Shown here in pieces: positions 52,773-60,912 of a stretch of DNA of 64,000 nt. The DNA comes from an uncultured Prevotella sp. (GTDB taxonomy: Bacteria > Bacteroidota > Bacteroidia > Bacteroidales > Bacteroidaceae), in assembly GCA_900557035.1 (NCBI GenBank), contig USRA01000003.1:1-64000 (forward strand), written 5' to 3'. The notes beneath the pieces are model-generated. The model saw only the letters and a list, made by a program, of their open reading frames with translations. It was not told the origin of the DNA and did not search any database. Position 1 is the first letter of the stretch. Every line of letters begins with the position of its first letter. The translations under genes were made by a program, and so were the position numbers.

Positions 52773-52837
52773 GTTTCATTCCTACCAATGAAACACCTTT
52801 TTGATAGGAATGAAACTATTTTCTTGAGCAATGAAAC
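52773..52837. repeat. Repeated GTTTCATT/AATGAAAC boxes at 21-22 bp pitch
   Basis: GTTTCATT 52773-52780 pairs with AATGAAAC 52787-52794 as a palindrome. Further AATGAAAC copies start at 52809 and 52830, 22 and 21 bp on. A degenerate ATTTCATT follows at 52853. AGGAATGAAAC (52806-52816) can also pair with GTTTCATTCCT (52773-52783). The block sits 16 bp after the AraC gene stop and may act as its terminator or as a binding-site cluster. Confidence 0.65.
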
Positions 52838-52920
52838 TGTCTGGTTATAAGAATTTCATTATCTTTGCATTACTTTATTTATAATAATAGTAGATGATAA
52901 TGATTCTTATTAACTTTTAA

Positions 52921-53178
52921 ATGAATTGCGAAATGACAGGCTTTTCTTTATTTCAATCGACTGGTCTAGCCGATATTATAGGTGTATGTATTATATTATC
53001 CATTGCATTGGGGGCTTTTTCCCTGATGTGGATGGATTATAGAAACTATCTTGAGGAGTATGACAACAAGCATTTTCATGTCTTGGATTTTGTCCTCAAG
53101 GAGCAGTTGTATATATTTATCTTTCTTGTCTTTGCCTTCCTGGTAGGGGGTGAGATGTTGCTGGATGCCTATATGTAG
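52921..53178 (+). CDS. Small two-helix membrane protein, unknown function
   Basis: An 85-residue protein with a hydrophobic helix at about 17-36 (LADIIGVCIILSIALGAFSLMW), a polar loop (MDYRNYLEEYDNKHFHVLD) and a second helix (QLYIFIFLVFAFLVGGEMLL). No family recognised. It lies between the membrane AraC gene and DUF1846, with no obvious promoter of its own. A role with the AraC regulator is possible but unsupported. Confidence 0.5.
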   Translation: MNCEMTGFSLFQSTGLADIIGVCIILSIALGAFSLMWMDYRNYLEEYDNKHFHVLDFVLKEQLYIFIFLVFAFLVGGEMLLDAYM

Positions 53179-53208
53179 CAGTCCTCTTTTATTTTTTCGG
53201 ATAAAAGA

Positions 53209-53240
53209 TTTGTTAGTACGATACTTTTTTTGTAATTTTG
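53209..53240 (+). promoter_or_regulatory. Promoter of DUF1846 gene
   Basis: -33 TTTG (53209-53212), 20-bp spacer, -7 TAATTTTG (53233-53240), 23 bp before ATG 53264. Confidence 0.8.
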
Positions 53241-53263
53241 CACCGCAAAATATATAAAACACA

Positions 53264-54727
53264 ATGAAAATAGGATTTGACAACGAGAAGTATCTGAAGA
53301 TTCAGTCCGAACATATCAAGGAGAGAATCTCACAGTTTGATGGAAAGCTTTATCTCGAATTGGGAGGTAAGCTTTTTGATGACCATCACGCCAGCCGCGT
53401 TTTGCCAGGTTTCCAGCCTGATAGTAAGCTGCGCATGTTTCAGAAGATTAGCGATAGCATCGAGATTGTTATCGTGATTAGTGCAGCCGATATTGAGAAG
53501 AACAAGAAACGTGCCGATCTGGGTATCACTTACGATGAGGATGTGCTTCGCCTGCGTGGTGAGTTCCAAAATCGTGGTTTTATGGTAGGTTCTGTTGTTA
53601 TTACTCATTTTAACGGTCAGCCTGCAGCCATCGCCTTCAAGCAGCGCTTGGAGCGTGAGGGCATCAAGACTTACTGCCATTATCTCATCGAGGGTTATCC
53701 TCACGATGTAGATCTCATTGCTTCTGATGAGGGTTTTGGCAAGAATGATTATGTAGAGACTGAGCGTCCGCTGGTTATCGTTACTGCTCCGGGTCCTGGT
53801 AGCGGTAAGATGGCTGTCTGCCTGAGCCAGCTTTATAACGAGAACAAGCGTGGTGTGCGTGCAGGCTATGCTAAGTTCGAGACATTCCCTGTATGGAATC
53901 TCCCATTGAAGCATCCGGTGAACATCGCTTACGAGGCAGCTACTGCCGATCTCAACGATGTGAACATGATCGACCCATTCCATCTGGAAGCTTACAATAA
54001 GATTGCCATCAATTACAATCGTGACGTAGAGATTTATCCTGTGCTCAACGCCTTGTTTGAGGGTATCTACGGAAGCAATCCTTACAAGTCACCTACCGAT
54101 ATGGGTGTGAACATGGTAGGTTTCTGCATTTCTGACGATGAGGTTTGCTGTGAGGCATCCAAGAATGAGATCATCCGCCGTTACTATGCGGCTACCAATA
54201 AGTTGGCTGCAGGTGCGTGCAACGAGGAGGAGATCAGCAAGATTCAGCTGCTTTTCAAGCAGGCTAAGATTACTACGGATTATCGCAAGGTAACCGTAGC
54301 GGCTAAGGATCATAAGAAGGAGACGGGGCATACCTCTTCGGCTATCGAGTTGGAGGATGGAACAATCATCTGCGGTCATAGCAGCGAGTTGTTGGGATGC
54401 AGTGCTGCATTGATCTTGAATGTAACCAAGCATCTGGCTGGCATCGACCACGAGCTGAAGTTGATTCCTCAGTCGATGATTGAACCTATTCAGCATACCA
54501 AGATTAATTATCTCGGCGGTCATAATCCTCGTCTTCATACCGATGAGGTTCTTGTAGCTCTCTCTGTTCTGTCTGAGAATGATGAGAACTGCAAGAAGGC
54601 TTTGGAGCAATTGCCTAAGCTTCGTGGCTGTCAGGCTCATTGCACCGTGATGCTGAGTGATGTAGATCAGAAGATCTTCAAGAAGCTCGGAGTGGATATC
54701 ACTTGCGAGCCAGTGCTGAAGAAGTAA
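53264..54727 (+). CDS. DUF1846 (UPF0371) family protein
   Basis: A 487-residue cytosolic protein. N-terminus KIGFDNEKYLKIQSEHIKERI..FDGKLYLELGGKLFDDHHASRVLPGF, and VIVTAPGPGSGKMAVCLSQLY, a P-loop-like nucleotide-binding stretch at about 168-190. It is characteristic of DUF1846, found across Firmicutes and Bacteroidota; biochemical function unproven. Complete, monocistronic, with a full promoter and a downstream hairpin. Confidence 0.9.
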   Translation: MKIGFDNEKYLKIQSEHIKERISQFDGKLYLELGGKLFDDHHASRVLPGFQPDSKLRMFQKISDSIEIVIVISAADIEKNKKRADLGITYDEDVLRLRGEFQNRGFMVGSVVITHFNGQPAAIAFKQRLEREGIKTYCHYLIEGYPHDVDLIASDEGFGKNDYVETERPLVIVTAPGPGSGKMAVCLSQLYNENKRGVRAGYAKFETFPVWNLPLKHPVNIAYEAATADLNDVNMIDPFHLEAYNKIAINYNRDVEIYPVLNALFEGIYGSNPYKSPTDMGVNMVGFCISDDEVCCEASKNEIIRRYYAATNKLAAGACNEEEISKIQLLFKQAKITTDYRKVTVAAKDHKKETGHTSSAIELEDGTIICGHSSELLGCSAALILNVTKHLAGIDHELKLIPQSMIEPIQHTKINYLGGHNPRLHTDEVLVALSVLSENDENCKKALEQLPKLRGCQAHCTVMLSDVDQKIFKKLGVDITCEPVLKK

Positions 54728-54772
54728 TTTCAGTTTGGATAGTATTTAAGAAGCAAATTTGCTTTCAACAGA

Positions 54773-54838
54773 ATACCCCCGAAAGGGTATAGTTAATCGC
54801 TTAGTTTGATTAATTATACCTTTTCGGGGATAATTTTT
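54773..54838. terminator. Hairpin with HipB-operator-like core between DUF1846 and rhodanese genes
   Basis: ATACCCCCGAAAGGGTATA (54773-54791) and TATACCTTTTCGGGGATA (54815-54832) pair, with GTTAATC/GATTAAT extending the stem inwards, then ATTTTTA. It fits a bidirectional terminator. Both arms share their core with the sites around the hipB promoter at 56.9-57.0 kb. Confidence 0.8.
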
Positions 54839-55265
54839 ATCTTTCTACCGGCATTCCGAGTTTTGTCCAGTTAAGGATACCGCCTTCCATATCATACACT
54901 TTGAATCCTTGCTGCTGCATTTTCAGGCAGGCACCATGGCTTCGCTTTCCGCTTCGGCAATAAATATAATAGGTACGGGATTTATCCAGCTGCTTGATAC
55001 CGGTATCGAACGCCTCGGTATTGAGGTAATCCAGTTGGTGGGCACCAGCCAGATGGCCTTCTGCATATTCCTTTGGGGTGCGTACATCGAGGAGGATGCT
55101 GGTAGTATCTGCCTTTGCCTGGTTGATGAATGCCTGAGGAGCCAATACGATGATACCGTCCGATGGGGCAGTTTTTGCTGATGAGGCCGATTTGCCAGCC
55201 TGTGCTGAGCAGCCCGTGGTTGATAAGCCGATGGCTGCTAAAAGGGATAAGAGTATTTTCTTCAT
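54837..55265 (-). CDS. Rhodanese-domain lipoprotein
   Basis: A 142-residue protein. Lipoprotein signal MKKILLSLLAAIGLSTTGC (lipobox STTGC). A rhodanese domain follows with LLDVRTPKEYAEGHLAGAHQLD and the active-site loop YCRSGKRSHGA, whose cysteine carries the persulfide. It is probably a periplasmic sulfurtransferase or sulfur-carrying protein. It lies 75 bp downstream of the hipT-like gene on the same strand without an intervening terminator or visible promoter, so it may be the fourth gene of that operon. Confidence 0.85.
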   Translation of the reverse strand: MKKILLSLLAAIGLSTTGCSAQAGKSASSAKTAPSDGIIVLAPQAFINQAKADTTSILLDVRTPKEYAEGHLAGAHQLDYLNTEAFDTGIKQLDKSRTYYIYCRSGKRSHGACLKMQQQGFKVYDMEGGILNWTKLGMPVER

Positions 55266-55340
55266 TTCCTGTTTTGTTTATGTTGTTCTTGCTTTTTTTC
55301 TCTGTTTATTCTGCTTGCCAGAAAGAATTACAGAAAGAAA

Positions 55341-56282
55341 TTATCTCAAAGCCATAACTCTGCTGAGAATCAGTTTCTTATATTCTTTCTTCATGCCATC
55401 AGGCAGGAAAGAGGCATCTATCAGGTCGAGCCATTTCACGATGGAGCGACGAAATTTCTTGGCGATATTGTTGATCACTTTCTCGCTGAGTCCTGATGCT
55501 GTCATCACCTTGATGAAATCTGATTTCAGAATCTTTCTCTTTCTTCCATTCAGTGTCAGGGCGAGTTCCTCGGTATCTTCTGGCATCACTATCTTCGTGC
55601 AGAGCAGGTCGTAGGCTGGGGTTAATCCATAGCCCAACTTGCGGTTGTTGTAGAGCGAGAAGTTCTTGAGGTGCATGTCGGCATTGCCCGTAATCCACGA
55701 GAAGATAACTACCTCCCAATAGTTTACGAGGTCGAGCTGTGAGAAGGAGGAATACTTCTTGATGAGTTTGGCAACCTGCTCGTAGGAACCTTTGTATTTG
55801 TATTCGGTAAGGCGCTCTGACAGCTGGCACATATCCTCCATTGGCACTTTGGTACCATCATCCAGTCGGTCAATTCTTCGGGTGATGTAACAGAGTTCGC
55901 CATCGGCAAAGCGTATCAGACCATGTGGAACCACAGCGATTTTGGCGGCTTCGGCAAGGTGCATCGTGAGGTCTTCGATTTCTGGAAGACAGCGATAGCG
56001 GTCGGTCTGGGGCTTGAGGATGTATTTGCCCCAGAGTCCTACAATCGTGAAGCGGGATGGTTCGTTCTTTCCGCCTGGGTTCACATCGAGCGAGAGCTTT
56101 GCCTGCACACCCGTAAGGGTGGTTTGTGCACGCACTACCTGTTTAGCCAGGTTGCCTATTTCCTTTCTAACATAGGGTAGAACAGGGGCTTCCTTGGTGC
56201 TGAAGAGTTTTCGGGCGCAAGCGGGGTGGTAATCTATCTGCCCTGGCTTGAGCGGTTTATAGCAATATAGACATTTCTCCAT
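55341..56282 (-). CDS. HipA-type kinase core (HipT-like toxin)
   Basis: A 313-residue Ser/Thr kinase of the HipA fold without the N-terminal HipA subdomain. A zinc-knuckle-like N-terminus (C4-x2-C7...H19-x2-C22) is followed by TLTGVQAKLSL at 55-65, the phosphorylatable P-loop-like segment; it carries Thr where HipA has Ser. Next come YILKP (K90), the catalytic GNADMHLKN at 199-207 and metal-binding PAYDL (D225). With a separate N-domain gene and an HTH gene upstream, this is the HipT position of a tripartite HipBST system. HipA kinases inactivate aminoacyl-tRNA synthetases: GltX for E. coli HipA, TrpS for the described HipT. The target here is unknown. Confidence 0.82.
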   Translation of the reverse strand: MEKCLYCYKPLKPGQIDYHPACARKLFSTKEAPVLPYVRKEIGNLAKQVVRAQTTLTGVQAKLSLDVNPGGKNEPSRFTIVGLWGKYILKPQTDRYRCLPEIEDLTMHLAEAAKIAVVPHGLIRFADGELCYITRRIDRLDDGTKVPMEDMCQLSERLTEYKYKGSYEQVAKLIKKYSSFSQLDLVNYWEVVIFSWITGNADMHLKNFSLYNNRKLGYGLTPAYDLLCTKIVMPEDTEELALTLNGRKRKILKSDFIKVMTASGLSEKVINNIAKKFRRSIVKWLDLIDASFLPDGMKKEYKKLILSRVMALR

Positions 56283-56327
56283 ATTTCTTTTTCCTTTTTA
56301 GTCTCCATATTTCTTTTTCCTTTCTAG
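56276..56327. repeat. 26-bp tandem duplication at the hipS/hipT junction
   Basis: Copies at 56276-56301 and 56302-56327 differ in two bases. Each contains, on the minus strand, the purine-rich leader AAAGGAAAAAGAAAT and an ATG. The ATG in the second copy (56308) is out of frame with hipT and opens a 24-codon ORF that overlaps its start; the ATG in the first copy (56282) is the hipT start. Confidence 0.85.
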
Positions 56328-56704
56328 TTTTGGGGTGAAGCGTTTGATCCTTCTACGTTTGAACAGTTCGTTTCTTCTATAGGAGGTTCTTCTGCTGGGA
56401 TGACGCTGACGGCTCCGATACAATCCTTGCAGCAGGCAAGGAGGAGCGACATTCTATCACGCTGGTTGATTTTCCAACTGCTTTCTGCGATGTTCAGCAG
56501 CCATCCTTCGGGTATCAGTCCATCGAAGAAGGGAAACAAAACGGTATCGTGGTAGGGTTCGTCGGATAGCGGGAGTGTGAGGCTCACGGCTTCTGCACCA
56601 TCCGATGCCAGATAATCAGCATCGTAGGCGAAGGTGAAGCCCGTTTCATCTTCCGTCAGCAGGCCTACGTATTGGTTGTAGAGATAAATCTTTCCTTGTT
56701 TCAT
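56324..56704 (-). CDS. HipA N-terminal domain protein (HipS-like)
   Basis: A 126-residue protein matching only the N-terminal subdomain of HipA: IYLYNQYVGLLTEDETGFTFAYD, VSLTLPLSDEPYHDT, FFDGLIPEGWLL and DCIGAVSV. In canonical HipA these are fused to the kinase; here they form a separate gene between the HTH gene and the kinase gene, the order of HipB-HipS-HipT. In the described E. coli HipBST the small HipS protein is the antitoxin. A Trp (W68) follows the PEG motif. It has an acidic, low-complexity C-terminus (about 104-126). Confidence 0.8.
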   Translation of the reverse strand: MKQGKIYLYNQYVGLLTEDETGFTFAYDADYLASDGAEAVSLTLPLSDEPYHDTVLFPFFDGLIPEGWLLNIAESSWKINQRDRMSLLLACCKDCIGAVSVIPAEEPPIEETNCSNVEGSNASPQN

Positions 56705-56716
56705 AAAATTCTGTTT

Positions 56717-56923
56717 TTATTCTTTTTTGATAGGAACGGGACCGATTTCCTGGCCGAACAAGAGGAGGACTTGGTTTACTTTGTCGAGTCGCAGCGTTTC
56801 CTTTCCCTGTTCCAGTTCTCTTACGAATCTGAGGCCTACGCCCGATTTCGCCGCCAGATCTACCTGGGTCAATCCGAATTGCTTGCGCATCTCCTTGACG
56901 TATGATGATAATGTATTGCTCAT
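56717..56923 (-). CDS. HipB-like helix-turn-helix regulator
   Basis: A 68-residue Xre/Cro-type protein: SSYVKEMRKQFGLTQVDLAAKSGVGLRFVRELEQGKETLRLDKVNQVLLLFGQEI, a complete HTH. It should bind the palindromes upstream and repress its own operon, as HipB does. It starts 14 bp from an operator-like site overlapping the promoter and ends 12 bp before the hipS-like gene. First gene of hipB-hipS-hipT-(rhodanese). Confidence 0.85.
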   Translation of the reverse strand: MSNTLSSYVKEMRKQFGLTQVDLAAKSGVGLRFVRELEQGKETLRLDKVNQVLLLFGQEIGPVPIKKE

Positions 56924-56936
56924 ATTTTATTTGTTT

Positions 56937-56960
56937 TATACCCTTTCGGGGACAAATATA
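56937..56960 (-). promoter_or_regulatory. hipB promoter with overlapping operator-like site
   Basis: On the minus strand, TATATTTG (56960-56953) is a -7 box. It runs straight into TGTCCCCGAAAGGGTATA (56954-56937), the operator-like motif, so a bound repressor would cover the transcription start. ATG 56923 follows. Confidence 0.65.
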
Positions 56961-56976
56961 CGAATAAAAAATGAAA

Positions 56977-57036
56977 ATACCCCCGAAAAGGTATAATTTA
57001 TAATATCATTTAACAAATTATATCTTTTCGGGGGTA
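56977..57036. repeat. Long inverted repeat with the operator-like core upstream of hipB
   Basis: ATACCCCCGAAAAGGTATA (56977-56995) and TATATCTTTTCGGGGGTA (57019-57036). The arms pair over about 22 bp with one mismatch (continuing AATTT/AAATT). Same core as the hairpin at 54773-54832. Confidence 0.8.
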
Positions 57037-57037
57037 G

Positions 57038-57127
57038 AAAAGCGAAATAAATTCTTTGGATAATCAAAAAAGCGAAATATATCCTTTGGGAAATAAAAAA
57101 GCGTAACGAATACCTTTACCGGTAATC
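57038..57127. repeat. Three 30-bp tandem units
   Basis: AAAGCGAAATAAATTCTTTG (57038), AAAGCGAAATATATCCTTTG (57068) and AAAGCGTAACGAATACCTTT (57098), exactly 30 bp apart, between the hipB-side hairpin and the yidC terminator. Confidence 0.8.
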
Positions 57128-57137
57128 ATTACGCTTT
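57098..57137 (-). terminator. Terminator of pyrG-yidC unit
   Basis: AAAGCGTAA (57098-57106) with TTACGCTTT (57129-57137) and inner TACC/GGTA pairing. On the minus strand it ends in CTTTTTTATTT. Confidence 0.75.
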
Positions 57138-57156
57138 AATTATTATCTAGAAAACT

Positions 57157-59094
57157 TTATTTTCCGAGATTATTCTTTTTCTCGTTCAGTTCTGCCTGCT
57201 TACGCTGCATCTCTTCCTGCTGCTGGCGCTGCAATTCCTGGAGGGCCTGCATTCTTGCCATGAGGCCGCTTGCCTTCTTAGGGTTGTTCTTGTTCTCCTG
57301 GTAGCGCTTCTCCAGAATGGCGAGGAGCTTCTCGTCGTTGGTAGTCTTGCGCAGGGTCCACATGATGGCTGCACTGAAGAACAATGAGATGAAGTAGTAG
57401 AAGTTCAAACCTGCTGAGTAGTCATTGAACATGAAGAAGAACATCAATGGCATGAGATACATCATCCACTGCATCATCTTCATCTGCTCTGCCTGCTGAC
57501 CTACCATCTGGTCACGCTGCTGGCGCATGGTCATCCATGAATACAACAGGTTGGCTACGCAGAAGAGAATACAGGTCAAACTCAAGTGATCACCAATCAA
57601 CCAGATGTTGGTATTCCACTCGAAGATTGGATCGAAGGTACTCAAGTCGCTCATCCACAGGAACTTCTCACCACGAAGCTGGATGGCGTTAGGCACGAAG
57701 TTGAACATCGCAACCCAAACCGGCATCTGAATCAGCATTGGCAAGCAGCCTGACAATGGGCTTACACCATACTTGGCATATTCAGCCATCATCGCCTGCT
57801 GCTTCTGCATCTGGTCCTCAGGCTTGTTGAACTGAGCGGTAGCTGCCTCGAGCTTTGGTTTCAGCACACGCATCTTGGCACTGCTCATATAGCTCTTCTT
57901 TACCATAGGGTAGGTGATGAGCTTGAGGAGCAATGTGATGAGAATCAATACGATACCCATTGGGAATACATTACTCAACCAGTCGAACACATAGAGTGTG
58001 AAGAAACGGTTGATCCAGCGGATGATAGGCCATCCCAGGTAAACGAGCTTCTGGAACTCCAGGTCCTTGCCGAAGGTACTTTCCTTCTCTGTATTCTTCA
58101 GAATCTGGAAGTCGTTAGGACCGAAGTAGAACTCAAACTCAGACGCCTTCTTGCCGGTTGGGTCGAAGGCTGTCTTCATCTTAGCCTGGAACTGCTTCAG
58201 GTAGCCCGAACCCTTCTCCTGAGGGATAGAGGTCATGAAGGCATCCTTGTCGAAGTTGTCCTTAGCTACCATGATAGCTGAGAAGAACTGGTTCTTGAAA
58301 GATACCCAGTCGATAGTCTCTTCAATCTTCTCGTCGATTTTCTCGCTGCCCTCGTTCAGGTGGTCGGTGCCGCCCTCTGCCTCATGATAGGTGAGGGTAG
58401 TGTAGCGGTTCTCGAACATGAAGCCACGCTCCTGCTGGCGCGCCTTGTCGCTCCAGTCGATGCTCATCTTGTTGCAGCTAGGTGAGAACAGTCCTGCCAT
58501 ACCTTCTGCCTGCAGGCTCATGTGGAGCATGTAGTCGTCGCCGAGGGTATAGGTCATGCTGAGGGTCTTGCCTGGGGCAGCCACAGCAGTCATGGTGACA
58601 GACTTGTCGGTCACGTTGGATGGTGTGAAATAGAGATCGCTGGTGATGATGTTGGCCTCCTTCGCCTCGAGCATGAACTTGAGGCTCTGGTCGTTGCCGT
58701 CGAAGAGTGTAACGTCCTTCTGGTCGGCAGAACCATCTTTCACCTTGAGGTTGTGACCCACGTATCCCTTGATGACTGCCTTCTCGACAGTACCACCCTT
58801 GGTGTTGAGAGTCAACTCAACCTTCTCGTTTTTCAAAACTACTTTCTGAGCCTGACCCTTCAGCGCCGAATAGAAGAGGGCTGTAGAGTCTGCCTCAATT
58901 TTAGCCTTAGCATCCGCCTGGCGCTTAACAGCGGCAGTCTTGCTGGCTTTTTCCATCTCGGCGTGCTTCGCCTTGGCGATGGAGTCCTGAACGAATGCCG
59001 CTCTCTGCTCTTCGGCTGATGGCTGGTTGTACCAGCTAAAGCCTATCAGCACTACGGCAATCAGGAGGAAACCGATAATGTTGTTCTTATTCAT
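57157..59094 (-). CDS. yidC: Membrane protein insertase YidC
   Basis: A 645-residue Oxa1/YidC-family insertase for inner-membrane proteins. N-terminal helix (NIIGFLLIAVVLIGFSWYNQPS). A large periplasmic domain follows at about 40-350 with YTLGDDYMLHMSLQAEG. The five-helix insertase core starts at WPIIRWINRFFTLYVFDWLSNVFPMGIVLILITLLLKLITYPM and includes SPLSGCLPMLIQMPVWVAMFNFVPNAI. A basic, glutamine-rich cytosolic tail follows. It lies 76 bp downstream of pyrG on the same strand. Confidence 0.96.
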   Translation of the reverse strand: MNKNNIIGFLLIAVVLIGFSWYNQPSAEEQRAAFVQDSIAKAKHAEMEKASKTAAVKRQADAKAKIEADSTALFYSALKGQAQKVVLKNEKVELTLNTKGGTVEKAVIKGYVGHNLKVKDGSADQKDVTLFDGNDQSLKFMLEAKEANIITSDLYFTPSNVTDKSVTMTAVAAPGKTLSMTYTLGDDYMLHMSLQAEGMAGLFSPSCNKMSIDWSDKARQQERGFMFENRYTTLTYHEAEGGTDHLNEGSEKIDEKIEETIDWVSFKNQFFSAIMVAKDNFDKDAFMTSIPQEKGSGYLKQFQAKMKTAFDPTGKKASEFEFYFGPNDFQILKNTEKESTFGKDLEFQKLVYLGWPIIRWINRFFTLYVFDWLSNVFPMGIVLILITLLLKLITYPMVKKSYMSSAKMRVLKPKLEAATAQFNKPEDQMQKQQAMMAEYAKYGVSPLSGCLPMLIQMPVWVAMFNFVPNAIQLRGEKFLWMSDLSTFDPIFEWNTNIWLIGDHLSLTCILFCVANLLYSWMTMRQQRDQMVGQQAEQMKMMQWMMYLMPLMFFFMFNDYSAGLNFYYFISLFFSAAIMWTLRKTTNDEKLLAILEKRYQENKNNPKKASGLMARMQALQELQRQQQEEMQRKQAELNEKKNNLGK

Positions 59095-59170
59095 TATTAT
59101 TTTTATTGTTTTATTTTCTCTGAGGAGACAGCAAATGCTGTGCCATTCTGCTGCCTGAAGCCAGTCTGCG

Positions 59171-60787
<1,617 letters not shown>

Positions 60788-60809
60788 TTAAATTAGAATA
60801 ATTTGGGTG

Positions 60810-60841
60810 CAAAGTTACTATAAAATTATGAATTAGCCAAA
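60810..60841 (-). promoter_or_regulatory. pyrG: Promoter of pyrG-yidC
   Basis: On the minus strand, -33 TTTG (60841-60838), 20-bp spacer, -7 TAACTTTG (60817-60810), 35 bp before ATG 60775. Confidence 0.8.
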
Positions 60842-60881
60842 ATATTTGTAAAGAATGGCGTTGAATTTAGAATTATTTTGT

Positions 60882-60889
60882 TACCTTTG
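60882..60889 (+). promoter_or_regulatory. -7 box of DUF3078 gene
   Basis: TACCTTTG, 23 bp before ATG 60913; TTGA near 60861 is a weak -33 candidate. It rules out the GTG start at 60889, which lies on the box. Confidence 0.6.
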
Positions 60890-60912
60890 TGCCCAAATTA
60901 GTATATGAAGGA

